IMG/VR virus record: IMGVR_UViG_3300032224_000514
Span: 1-22,335 of that record
Source of the DNA: a virus
Length of the DNA: 22,335 nt
Direction: 5' to 3' (one strand)
The notes beneath the pieces were generated by a model that was not told where the DNA came from, did no database searches, and saw nothing but the letters and a program-made list of their open reading frames with translations. A program made the position numbers and the translations under genes. Below, piece by piece: positions 13,894 through 20,752 of the stretch (positions are counted from its first letter, which is position 1; every line of letters starts with the position of its first letter).

Positions 13894-15073
13894 GCTTTTT
13901 GAATCAGAAGTAAAGCATATAGCATTCTGCTTTGGCAGAATGAATCCTCCTACGATTGGTCATCAGCAGGTTTTATCTACAGTATCTAGCGTAGGTGGAG
14001 ATTATAAAATCTTTGTTAGCCAGACACAAGATAAAAAGAAAAATCCCCTAGACTATCCTACAAAGATTAAGTTTTTAAAATTAATGTTTCCAAAGTTTGC
14101 TGGCGCTATTGTTGAAGATTCAAGTTTAAACACTATTGGCAAAGTTTGTAGTCACTTATATGATCAGGGATATAGACATATAACCCTAGTCGCTGGTAGC
14201 GATAGACTAGAAGATATGTTAAAATTAATCAAAGACTACAACGGCATCGAAGGCAAAGCTCACGGATTCTACAAGTTTGATACTATCGATGGTAAGAGCA
14301 GCGGAGATCGAGATCCGGATGCCGAAGGTATATCAGGTGTTAGTGCCAGCAATGCTAGAGCAGCAGCAGCTAATGGAAACTTAGAAGAGTTTAACAAAGC
14401 CACTGGTGCTGGGCAATATGCAGAAGAACTTTATAATGCTGTTCGTAAAGGTATGGGCATTAAAGATGTTCCTGCTAAAGAAGGCTTTATGAATTTTCTA
14501 AAGACTGAACCGCCTAAAAAGAAATGGAATCCAGCAACTGATTCTAGAGTAATCAGTAACAAGAAAGATGACGATAACTGGATTAAGCTTCTATTAGACA
14601 AACATCGTAGAGGCATAGAACTTACAGATCGTGAATGGCATTCTATAGAGCAATGGAAACTGAAACGTGCGATGAAAGGTGAAGATGCTGCCGGAGTTGG
14701 TACTATTACAAAACAAAACACAACTAAAGATGTAAACAAAGGCACACTTCGTAAAATGATGAAAGCCTATCATCTTGTAGACGATGTCAATGAAGCACCT
14801 ATTGAATTAGATCGTGAAGATCCAATGAATCCTATGATTTATGGACACGATAAAGCAAACCCTGCTAAACTGAAATATCGTATGCTACGTGCAGCAGGTC
14901 AACTAAAAGATCTAGCTAGCCGTGCTGAAAATGCCAGTCCCGGAGAGTGGCAGTTGATGGCTCGACAGTTTGAAGAATTAAAAATGAACATAGAACAGAT
15001 TCGCCATGCTCTTGAAGAACTTTCAAAGATTAGAAGCAAAGGCGGAATCAAATCTAGAGGAATAACAGTATGA
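13880..15073 (+). CDS. Nucleotidyltransferase-like protein with capsid-targeting-like leader
   Basis: A 397-residue protein. After a leader MKLNELFESE, residues 13-185 form a cytidylyltransferase/NMN-adenylyltransferase-like domain: FCFGRMNPPTIGHQ gives the (T/H)xGH nucleotide-binding motif, 'FVSQTQDKKKNPLDYPTKIKF' and 'LVAGSDRLEDM' follow, and 'ISGVSASNARAAA' stands in the place of the ISxTxxR signature. From about 200 a charged C-terminal region follows with a helical end (EEWQ-like 'GEWQLMARQFEELKMNIEQI'). Substrate is unknown. Comparable proteins are common in marine T4-like phages. The leader and its neighbours suggest packaging in the head, possibly with delivery into the host; that is inference. 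Confidence 0.75.
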   Translation: MKLNELFESEVKHIAFCFGRMNPPTIGHQQVLSTVSSVGGDYKIFVSQTQDKKKNPLDYPTKIKFLKLMFPKFAGAIVEDSSLNTIGKVCSHLYDQGYRHITLVAGSDRLEDMLKLIKDYNGIEGKAHGFYKFDTIDGKSSGDRDPDAEGISGVSASNARAAAANGNLEEFNKATGAGQYAEELYNAVRKGMGIKDVPAKEGFMNFLKTEPPKKKWNPATDSRVISNKKDDDNWIKLLLDKHRRGIELTDREWHSIEQWKLKRAMKGEDAAGVGTITKQNTTKDVNKGTLRKMMKAYHLVDDVNEAPIELDREDPMNPMIYGHDKANPAKLKYRMLRAAGQLKDLASRAENASPGEWQLMARQFEELKMNIEQIRHALEELSKIRSKGGIKSRGITV

Positions 15074-15840
15074 AAGCAAAAGAATTTATCACAGGCGTTA
15101 AGCCTCGAAACTTTGTAGCCAAGAATGCCAAGACAGGTGGTGCAGGTGCTCATAAAGACAAAAAGAAAGCTGCTAAACAAGGTGATGTTAAACACAAGAA
15201 GCAAAGTGTAGAAGAAAGCGTTCAATGGCAAAATATGGATCCAAAGTCCGCTAGACGACTCCTTAGCGTTTACAGAGACCTATCATCTGATCTAGAACAA
15301 CACGGTGATGAAGAACAAGCGAGTGCATTGTATAAAGAGCTAGCATCGACAGCAAGAGAAGAAGGTGTTCAAAGTGAATTTAGAAACCTATGTCATGCCG
15401 CTCAACACAGCGCACATATGGATTTTGATACTAACCCAGGACATTTTAAAAACTGGTTCCCCTATGTTGGTGAACTATTGGATCATGTTGCTGAGGAAGA
15501 TGATGAGCCAGACTACGAAATGGAACCAGATGATAACACTGACGACAGCTATGCGTTAGCAAGTGCAGGTCACGGTAGCGATGAAGATTACGAAAGCATT
15601 AATATGGAACGTGTGCGAGATCCTGAAGATTGGGATGAAGGCAATACTGAGCCGCCAAATAACTTTGCTGTCTATATCAATGGTAAGAAATGGAAAGTAT
15701 TTGCCGGACGTGGAACTTACGCCGACGATCAAAGAGAAAGACAACACTATCGCCAACTGCAAGACTGGGCTGCAAAGAAATCTGCATCAACAGGCAAGAA
15801 GTGGACTGTACACGTAACTGGTGAGGCACCTACAGCATGA
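15070..15840 (+). CDS. Late phage protein with basic N-terminus, probable internal/virion protein
   Basis: A 256-residue protein beginning MKAKEFITGVKPRNFVAKNA. The basic stretch 'GAGAHKDKKKAAKQGDVKHK' (about 25-45) recurs in many T4-like phage virion proteins in my recollection and could bind DNA. A helical domain follows (45-125), then a very acidic linker (about 138-190, rich in Asp/Glu), and a C-terminal module 'NFAVYINGKKWKVFAGRGTY' to 'KKWTVHVTGEA' with a compact alpha/beta look. The strong separation of basic head and acidic middle is unusual. It overlaps both neighbours by 4 bases (ATGA). Function unknown. Confidence 0.7.
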   Translation: MKAKEFITGVKPRNFVAKNAKTGGAGAHKDKKKAAKQGDVKHKKQSVEESVQWQNMDPKSARRLLSVYRDLSSDLEQHGDEEQASALYKELASTAREEGVQSEFRNLCHAAQHSAHMDFDTNPGHFKNWFPYVGELLDHVAEEDDEPDYEMEPDDNTDDSYALASAGHGSDEDYESINMERVRDPEDWDEGNTEPPNNFAVYINGKKWKVFAGRGTYADDQRERQHYRQLQDWAAKKSASTGKKWTVHVTGEAPTA

Positions 15841-16061
15841 TGGACGAACTAGCTGATATCAAACGCCTTGCAGGCATAACAGAGTTCAAAGGCCTGCAGC
15901 CGTATGGTGGCAGCAATATAAGTATTACTGGTATGACTAATCAAGAGCTAGAACGTAAGCATAATATTAAACCAGGAACTCCAGAATGGTTTCAGTTATG
16001 GTTTTCAAAGCCATACTTAACAGGTGAAAAGAAAATAGGTGACGACAAATGGTTGAGATAA
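15837..16061 (+). CDS. Small late protein, function unknown
   Basis: A 74-residue protein beginning [20 protein letters not shown]; either of the two adjacent ATGs (15837, 15840) could be used, both overlapping the upstream stop. The first 16 residues form an amphipathic helix ending I-T-E, like a prohead-protease site, followed by a Gly/Asn-rich part and '[18 protein letters not shown]'. It overlaps the Fe-S carrier gene by 13 bases. The helix-plus-I-T-E start fits the pattern of the block. No function assigned. Confidence 0.65.
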   Translation: MMDELADIKRLAGITEFKGLQPYGGSNISITGMTNQELERKHNIKPGTPEWFQLWFSKPYLTGEKKIGDDKWLR

Positions 16062-16375
16062 CAGAATCAGCAAAGAGTAAAATTATCGATCTTCTTACTG
16101 AAGAGAATAATCCCAAGTTGGCTCTTCGTACATTCGTTCAAGGTGGCGGGTGTGCTGGATTCAGTTATGGCTTTACATTTGACGAAGAAAGAAACGAAGA
16201 TGATTTTGAGTTTCCTCTAAACGAAAAGTATAATGTTTTGGTAGATGCTATGAGTATGCAATACCTACAAGGCGCAGAGATAGACTACAAAGAAGAAATA
16301 ATGGGCAGTCAGTTTGTGATTAAAAATCCCAATGCTCAAACTAGCTGTGGATGCGGGAGTAGCTTTTCAGTATGA
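16049..16375 (+). CDS. erpA: A-type iron-sulfur cluster carrier (ErpA-like)
   Basis: A 108-residue protein matching the A-type carrier family along its whole length. The three cluster cysteines are C35 ([12 protein letters not shown]), C100 and C102 ([11 protein letters not shown]). The '[19 protein letters not shown]' and '[15 protein letters not shown]' blocks are closest to ErpA rather than IscA or SufA. Such proteins receive Fe-S clusters from Isc/Suf scaffolds and pass them to apo-enzymes. It starts 13 bases inside the previous gene and overlaps the next by 4. It is a complete enzyme-like copy, so probably functional. A link to the ferredoxin at 3380 or to host Fe-S proteins is inferred. 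Confidence 0.95.
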   Translation: MVEITESAKSKIIDLLTEENNPKLALRTFVQGGGCAGFSYGFTFDEERNEDDFEFPLNEKYNVLVDAMSMQYLQGAEIDYKEEIMGSQFVIKNPNAQTSCGCGSSFSV

Positions 16376-16557
16376 AAGACAAAAAATACTATTATACAAA
16401 AGAAGAGTGGGATCGTTTAGGATGCGGCCCATTGCCTGAAGATCGAGATATCGCTAAGTTAAATCCTCAAGATATTAACTGGGGTGCTTATCTTGTGTTT
16501 CCAGAAAGATTACATGAGGATTCGGATGAAAAAATAAATCCGTATAGCAAGGTATGA
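16372..16557 (+). CDS. Small protein, 61 aa, function unknown
   Basis: A short polar protein ([20 protein letters not shown] onward), Tyr/Trp-rich with one Cys. No membrane segment. It overlaps the Fe-S carrier stop (ATGA) and the next start (ATGA), so it is translated within a coupled chain. No recognised family; adjacency to erpA is the only clue to its role. Confidence 0.65.
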   Translation: MKDKKYYYTKEEWDRLGCGPLPEDRDIAKLNPQDINWGAYLVFPERLHEDSDEKINPYSKV

Positions 16558-17180
16558 GAATAACAGAAATACTAACAGAAGCAGTCAAACAACGACTAGA
16601 TCCAAAATGCTGGAAGGGCAAACACAAAGAAGGCACTAAGATCAAAGGCGGTGTTCGTGTAAACAACTGTGTTCCTAACGAAGGTATTGAAGAAGCAGGT
16701 AGCCCAGCACAACAGGCTGCGATTGCTATCAACATGAAGAAGCATCATAAGAAACCTAAGAATGAAAGTCTAGAGCAAGAGTTTGATCTTATCGAAAACA
16801 TCATTGAACAGATCGCAGATCAAAATGCAGTTGATGTAGATCTTGTATGGGAAGATTTAGAAAGTCTAACCGATGATGAGTTGTATGCGTTTGCTGTTAC
16901 AACCCCAGTAATGGAAGACTGGCAGAAAGTTAACAAGCATGATAAAACTGACGGTATGAGCAAGAAAGCTGTTAATGCTTATCGTAGAGAACATCCAGGC
17001 AGCAAACTTAAAACTGCTGTAACTACCAAGCCTAGTAAGTTAAAGCGTGGCAGCAAAGCCAGCAAGCGTCGAAGCAGTTATTGTTCTAGATCAGCTGGTC
17101 AAAAGAAAATGCATCACATAGATTGTAGTAAAACTCCAGACAAAGCAATCTGTAAAGCACGTCGTCGTTGGAACTGCTGA
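16554..17180 (+). CDS. Cys-containing basic late protein with capsid-targeting-like leader
   Basis: A 208-residue protein starting [20 protein letters not shown]. The leader ends L-T-E followed by Ala, a very good fit to a T4 prohead-protease site. Next comes 'CWKGKHKEGTKIKGGVRVNN' with two cysteines flanking it, a motif I recall from many T4-like phages. The middle is an acidic helical stretch (about 75-120). The last 70 residues are strongly basic, with 'SYCSRSAGQKKMHHIDCSKT' and an end KARRRWNC, resembling a DUF6321-type C-terminus with four cysteines. The basic, Cys-bearing tail could bind DNA or metal. Packaging in the head is inferred. Confidence 0.75.
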   Translation: MRITEILTEAVKQRLDPKCWKGKHKEGTKIKGGVRVNNCVPNEGIEEAGSPAQQAAIAINMKKHHKKPKNESLEQEFDLIENIIEQIADQNAVDVDLVWEDLESLTDDELYAFAVTTPVMEDWQKVNKHDKTDGMSKKAVNAYRREHPGSKLKTAVTTKPSKLKRGSKASKRRSSYCSRSAGQKKMHHIDCSKTPDKAICKARRRWNC

Positions 17181-17578
17181 TGCGACAGTATATCAATATC
17201 CTAGAAGCAGCTAATAAGGGATGTCCTGTTGCTACTCACGATTTAGAAATCAATGTCAAGAATCGTCAAACAGCTATAGACAAACATCACTATGGTCCTG
17301 CCAATCCTGATGAACCGGGCAACTACTGGAAAGAGTCAGCCAAGCAATGGGATATAGATGAAAAGACTGCTAAGACAATGACATGTGGTAACTGCGCTGC
17401 CTTCAACATCACTGATGCTATGTATAAGTGTATACACGACGGCATGGGCAAAGAAGCATATGAAGCAGAAAAAACTCGAGAAGCCGCAGACTTAGGTTAT
17501 TGCAATCTACTACATTTTAAGTGTGCCGGTACACGCAGTTGCGAACTATGGATTACAGGTGGACCTATTACCAAATGA
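17180..17578 (+). CDS. Cys-rich late protein, possible metal binder
   Basis: A 132-residue protein beginning MRQYINILEAANKGCPVATH. The ATG at 17180 overlaps the upstream stop (TGATG) and was preferred to an in-frame TTG at 17168. The leader M-R-Q-Y-I-N-I-L-E-A strongly resembles T4 capsid-targeting sequences. The second half has regularly placed cysteines (MTCGNCAAFN, YKCIHDG, GYCNLLHFKCAGTRSCELW), seven in all, which suggests a zinc or Fe-S site or disulphides. The end overlaps the next ATG by 4 bases. No enzyme family recognised. Confidence 0.7.
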   Translation: MRQYINILEAANKGCPVATHDLEINVKNRQTAIDKHHYGPANPDEPGNYWKESAKQWDIDEKTAKTMTCGNCAAFNITDAMYKCIHDGMGKEAYEAEKTREAADLGYCNLLHFKCAGTRSCELWITGGPITK

Positions 17579-19170
17579 GAGCTAGTGATTTAAACTTACC
17601 GGAAGGCATGGAAGTCTATGTTGACATGGACGGAGTTGTTGCGGACTTTTTTACAGAGTACGCAAAACTTGCAGGTGTACACACAGGCAGTTACAGAGAT
17701 ATTCCGCCAGCTAAAGTAGATCCTACATTAGATAAAATGGTAGGTACAGATTTCTTTGCACGTTTGCCTAAGTTTCCCACAGCAGATAAACTTCTACAGA
17801 TAGTTGTAGATGCTGCCGGTTCATATAATATCTGCTCTAGTCCACTTCGTGGTGATCACGAAGGATCGGGAAAATATAAAAACATCTGGATTAAAAAGCA
17901 TCTCAGTCCTCAACCTAAGCATATCTATATTGTTGCTAACAAAGCCAAGTATGCTAAAAATGCTAACGGATTACCTAACGTGTTAATCGACGATAGAGGC
18001 AGCAATATTTCAGCCTGGGAAGCTGCTGGCGGCATTGGTATCAAATATCAAGCAGACGAAGACAGTCTCAAAGTTGTATTGGATGGTCTTAAACGTGCTC
18101 GACGTGTTGCTCAAGGTGAGCAAGAACACGAACCGCAAAAACTATCTAGTTTAGATCGCGGCAAGATGATTGCTGTACATTCAAGCGGTGACAAAGAAGA
18201 AAGTATAAATTCAGAAAACTTTGCTGATGGCAAACATCCTGGTCGTAAAGGACTTGCTAAACGCAGTGGTGTTAACACCAAGGCCAGCGTTAGTAGTTTA
18301 CGCAATACTGCCAAACACAGTACAGGCGAAAAGGCACGTATGGCACATTGGCTGGCTAATATGAAAGCTGGTCGCGCTAAACATGAAGATGTAGAAGAAG
18401 CCAAGTTTCCATTTGCAGGAGCAGCAGTCGGCCAAAAAGAAGGTCCCGCTGGACAACTAAAAGCGAAAGATCCTAAAGGATATCCTAAAGGTAAGTTAGT
18501 TGGCGGTACTGAAGATATTGACAACGAGGGATGGAAAGATGTTGCTGCCGCAGGCGCTCTTGCTACAGGATTAGCATTTGGCGGGGCAGGTACGGCTGAT
18601 GCCAAATCTCAACCAACAACTCATAAGCCCAGTGTTATTCAACAAGTTAGTAAAAAAGACATTGCAAAAAGTATAACAGGTAATCCACACGAAGTCTTCC
18701 TAAGAAAGACTGCAGAAAAGGCAGGTATAGTAGGACACGAACTTACAGCATTCTTGTCACAGTGTGCGCATGAAACTCTTGATTTTAAACACATGAAAGA
18801 GATCGGTGGCAGCTTGGATTTCCGTAAATATGATCCTAAATATGCTCCTCGTAAAGCAAAGCAGTTAGGAAACAAAGACATAGGCGATGGCGCAAAATAC
18901 AAAGGCCGCGGATACATACAGCTAACAGGACGAGACAACTATAAAAAAGCCGGAGCAGCGTTAGGATTACCTTTAGAGAAGCATCCTGAACTAGTTGAAA
19001 AACCCGAAGTTGCTGCTAAAGTAGCAGTATGGTACTGGAAGAATCGTGTAGCACCTAATGTTGACAGTTTTAAAGATAACAAAGCAGTAACTAAAACAAT
19101 CAATCCAGGTATGAAACATTTAGATCAACGTGCTGATAAGCTCAAGTCTTTCCAAGTAGCAATGCGATAA
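17575..19170 (+). CDS. Fusion protein: HAD nucleotidase-like domain + linker domain + GH19 muramidase-like domain
   Basis: A 531-residue fusion. Residues 10-175 look like a HAD-type 5'(3')-deoxyribonucleotidase: DMDGVVADFF (D17, D19), CSSP (S88-S89) and VLIDDRG (D139-D140). Residues 215-270 are a basic region (GKHPGRKGLAKRSGVNTKAS and 'EKARMAHWLANMKAGR') seen in other phage virion proteins. Residues 323-341 are hydrophobic Ala/Gly-rich. Residues 360-531 are a GH19 domain with FLSQCAHETLDF (catalytic E400) and KYKGRGYIQLTGRDNYKK. The start at ATG 17575 overlaps the upstream stop; an extension to 17521 is unsupported. The combination suggests a packaged multifunctional protein, wall-cutting during entry plus nucleotide turnover. 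The wall/entry role is inferred. Confidence 0.85.
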   Translation: MRASDLNLPEGMEVYVDMDGVVADFFTEYAKLAGVHTGSYRDIPPAKVDPTLDKMVGTDFFARLPKFPTADKLLQIVVDAAGSYNICSSPLRGDHEGSGKYKNIWIKKHLSPQPKHIYIVANKAKYAKNANGLPNVLIDDRGSNISAWEAAGGIGIKYQADEDSLKVVLDGLKRARRVAQGEQEHEPQKLSSLDRGKMIAVHSSGDKEESINSENFADGKHPGRKGLAKRSGVNTKASVSSLRNTAKHSTGEKARMAHWLANMKAGRAKHEDVEEAKFPFAGAAVGQKEGPAGQLKAKDPKGYPKGKLVGGTEDIDNEGWKDVAAAGALATGLAFGGAGTADAKSQPTTHKPSVIQQVSKKDIAKSITGNPHEVFLRKTAEKAGIVGHELTAFLSQCAHETLDFKHMKEIGGSLDFRKYDPKYAPRKAKQLGNKDIGDGAKYKGRGYIQLTGRDNYKKAGAALGLPLEKHPELVEKPEVAAKVAVWYWKNRVAPNVDSFKDNKAVTKTINPGMKHLDQRADKLKSFQVAMR

Positions 19171-19173
19171 ATA
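19166..19173 (+). promoter_or_regulatory. T4-like late promoter box GATAAATA, 12 nt before ATG
   Basis: GATAAATA followed by C, overlapping the stop codon of the fusion gene. Its first base is exactly 12 nt before the ATG at 19178, so the expected transcript would begin at or beside the start codon. No ribosome site is present. Confidence 0.7.
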
Positions 19174-19177
19174 CAGT

Positions 19178-19357
19178 ATGAAGATTAAAGAACTACTAGA
19201 AACAGCAACAGGCGGCGGTACTTCCGCTGGTAACATTGCTGTTGGCCCAGTTTACAACAATAAACCAGCAAAAACCCTTAAAAACAAGAACGGAACTGCT
19301 AAAAACGCCCTTGATTTAAAAGCTAACTTATTGACTGGCGGAAGCATCAAAAGATAA
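19178..19357 (+). CDS. Small late protein with capsid-targeting-like leader, 59 aa
   Basis: The frame from ATG 19178 to TAA 19357 encodes 59 residues starting MKIKELLETATGGGTSAGNI. The leader M-K-I-K-E-L-L-E-T-A resembles a capsid-targeting peptide with an L-L-E site. The rest is short, basic, Asn/Lys/Gly-rich (NNKPAKTLKNKNGTAKNALD), so probably a small internal basic protein that could neutralise packaged DNA. It is bracketed by two late boxes, one immediately before its ATG and one overlapping its stop. No ribosome-binding site was found. Confidence 0.65.
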   Translation: MKIKELLETATGGGTSAGNIAVGPVYNNKPAKTLKNKNGTAKNALDLKANLLTGGSIKR

Positions 19358-19360
19358 ATA
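19353..19360 (+). promoter_or_regulatory. T4-like late promoter box GATAAATA, 12 nt before ATG
   Basis: GATAAATA followed by C, overlapping the stop of the 59-aa gene. Again the first base is exactly 12 nt before an ATG (19365), with no ribosome site between. Confidence 0.7.
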
Positions 19361-19364
19361 CATT

Positions 19365-19667
19365 ATGGACTTAAAAAATCACGATCATGAAGCAGCGATG
19401 GCAAAAGCAGAGTTGGCTCAAATAGCCAAGAACGCTATGGCTGTCTACAAAATGATTCAAGAGGGTGACGAACTCGACGGTTGGATCAGCAGCTATATTA
19501 CAGTAGCCAACGATCATTTAAACTCTGTGCAAGAACATATGGAATATGAAATGCACAAAAAAGATTCGATGGAAATGGGTCCAAGAGAATACGAAGAATC
19601 ATTGCATTATGCAGTAAAAAGCGGCCTTTGCGAACAATGGCTAAAGAAAAAATACCAAGGAAGATGA
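19365..19667 (+). CDS. Conserved late phage protein, function unknown
   Basis: A 100-residue, mostly helical protein (DHEAAMAKAELAQIAKNAMA, then DGWISSYITVANDHLNSVQE) with an acidic/His-rich start MDLKNHDHEA. Its helix pattern recalls short unnamed proteins in many marine T4-like phages. The ATG is 12 nt from a late box without ribosome site, and no alternative start with a ribosome site is visible downstream. It overlaps no coding part of the next gene if that gene starts at 19670. Function unknown; late timing suggests a virion or assembly role. Confidence 0.7.
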   Translation: MDLKNHDHEAAMAKAELAQIAKNAMAVYKMIQEGDELDGWISSYITVANDHLNSVQEHMEYEMHKKDSMEMGPREYEESLHYAVKSGLCEQWLKKKYQGR

Positions 19668-19669
19668 AC

Positions 19670-20668
19670 ATGGATTTCAAATCACTTATTAATAAATTGG
19701 ATAGCATGGAAGCTCCTCCTTCTACTCCAAAAGCCCCAGAGCTACCAAAGGCAGTTCAACTAAACGAAGACGCTCAGTTGCGTGTTCTCAGCGGATTTAC
19801 TACATACAAAGCAGAAGCTGCTAAAGTAGAAGAAGCTGTTAAAGAAGAAATGAAAGTTGGCGATAAGAAACAAATCGCTACAGGTACTGTTGAAAAAACT
19901 AAAACAGGTATTGTTCACAAGAGCAATAAGGCCTATGGCGGCAGCGAAGAAAAAGCCGACGACAAAGATGACGAGCCAAAAGCCAAGAAAGCTAAAAAAG
20001 AATCTGTAGAAGAAGCTTCTGACAAAAAGAAAGCTGCTCAAGAAAAATTCAAAGCAATGATCGCTAAAAAGAAATCTGTAGATGAATCAGCTAAGGCAGA
20101 TACAGAAGCAGACAAGAAGAAAAAAGAAGAAAAGAAAAAGAAAATTGCTAAGATTGTTGACGAAGGTTCTAAACCAGACTTCTTAGATGTCGACGGTGAC
20201 GGTAACAAGAAAGAGCCATTCAAGAAAGCGGTTGCTGACAAAAAGAAAGCAGGCCCTAAAAAAGTTGATGAAGTAAGTGACGCAACTAAAGCATCATATG
20301 TTAAGAAAGCATCTGCCGATGTTGGCAAAATGGCTACTGGTGAGAAAGACGGTAGCAAGATGTTGAAGCGTATGAAAGGCATTGAAAAAGCTCAAGAATC
20401 TAAAATGATGCCAAAAGGCAAAAAGCGTCCAGTTAAAGAATCAGTTGAAAACATTTTATCATTTAAAGAAATGTTAACACTAGTTCGTGAAAGTGGCGGC
20501 CAGCAACAAATCGATCCACTCGATCGTGAGTTGTTTGCATGGGCTCAACGTGTTGCTGTTCAAAAGCTAGGTGAAGGCGTTAAGGCTGATATCTATGCAG
20601 GCATGACATACGAGCGCATGGGTGGCAAGTTTGAAATGTACGATGTGCTATCCGAAGATACAAAATAA
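19670..20668 (+). CDS. Lys/Glu-rich internal or scaffold-like late protein
   Basis: A 332-residue protein. The ATG at 19670 (MDFKSLINKLDSMEAPPSTP) was chosen because AAGGAAG (19657-19663) gives normal spacing; an in-frame TTG at 19628 is inside the previous gene. A 'KAPELPKAVQLNEDAQLRVL' block follows, with an L-N-E site, then a very long low-complexity middle (about 60-260) rich in Lys, Glu and Ala, holding repeated ESVEE/SVDES units and a 'DFLDVDGDGNKKE' segment resembling a Ca-binding DxDxDG loop. The C-terminal 60 residues are folded-looking (FAWAQRVAVQKLGEGVKADI). This suits a head-internal or core protein matured by the prohead protease; that is inference. Confidence 0.75.
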   Translation: MDFKSLINKLDSMEAPPSTPKAPELPKAVQLNEDAQLRVLSGFTTYKAEAAKVEEAVKEEMKVGDKKQIATGTVEKTKTGIVHKSNKAYGGSEEKADDKDDEPKAKKAKKESVEEASDKKKAAQEKFKAMIAKKKSVDESAKADTEADKKKKEEKKKKIAKIVDEGSKPDFLDVDGDGNKKEPFKKAVADKKKAGPKKVDEVSDATKASYVKKASADVGKMATGEKDGSKMLKRMKGIEKAQESKMMPKGKKRPVKESVENILSFKEMLTLVRESGGQQQIDPLDRELFAWAQRVAVQKLGEGVKADIYAGMTYERMGGKFEMYDVLSEDTK

Positions 20669-20687
20669 TAAAACATTTTGGTAAACA

Positions 20688-20718
20688 AAAGCCAGTCATA
20701 GGTTGACTGGCTTTTTTT
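20688..20718 (+). terminator. Strong intrinsic terminator
   Basis: A perfect 11-bp stem, AAAGCCAGTCA (20688-20698) and TGACTGGCTTT (20704-20714), loop TAGGT, followed by Ts to 20718. It ends the late block of internal-protein genes. Confidence 0.9.
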
Positions 20719-20731
20719 ATGACTATATAAT
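20703..20731 (+). promoter_or_regulatory. Sigma70-type promoter embedded in the terminator
   Basis: TTGACT (20703-20708, 5/6 of the -35 consensus) lies in the loop and 3' arm of the terminator. It is 17 bp from a perfect TATAAT (20726-20731), with the T-run as part of the spacer. The predicted start near 20738 leaves a short leader with GGAG (20741-20744) before the ATG at 20753. Confidence 0.8.
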
Positions 20732-20752
20732 AGTCTTATAGGAGAGCATATT

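Noticed and set aside
17521-17574. N-terminal extension of the HAD-GH19 fusion
   Set aside because: It overlaps the Cys-rich gene's coding end and has no ribosome site; ATG 17575 gives the ATGA overlap usual in this genome.
18111-18605. 164-aa minus-strand open frame
   Set aside because: Antisense to the linker of the HAD-GH19 fusion; Ser/Pro/Ala-rich translation typical of a shadow frame.
19628-19669. TTG-start extension of the Lys-rich late protein
   Set aside because: It lies within the preceding gene; ATG 19670 has AAGGAAG at proper spacing and gives the MDFKSLINKL start.
20038-20382. Phe/Ser-rich minus-strand frame that looks hydrophobic like a membrane protein
   Set aside because: It is the reverse of Lys/Glu-rich codons (AAA/GAA to TTT/TTC) in the internal protein gene, so the hydrophobicity is an artefact.
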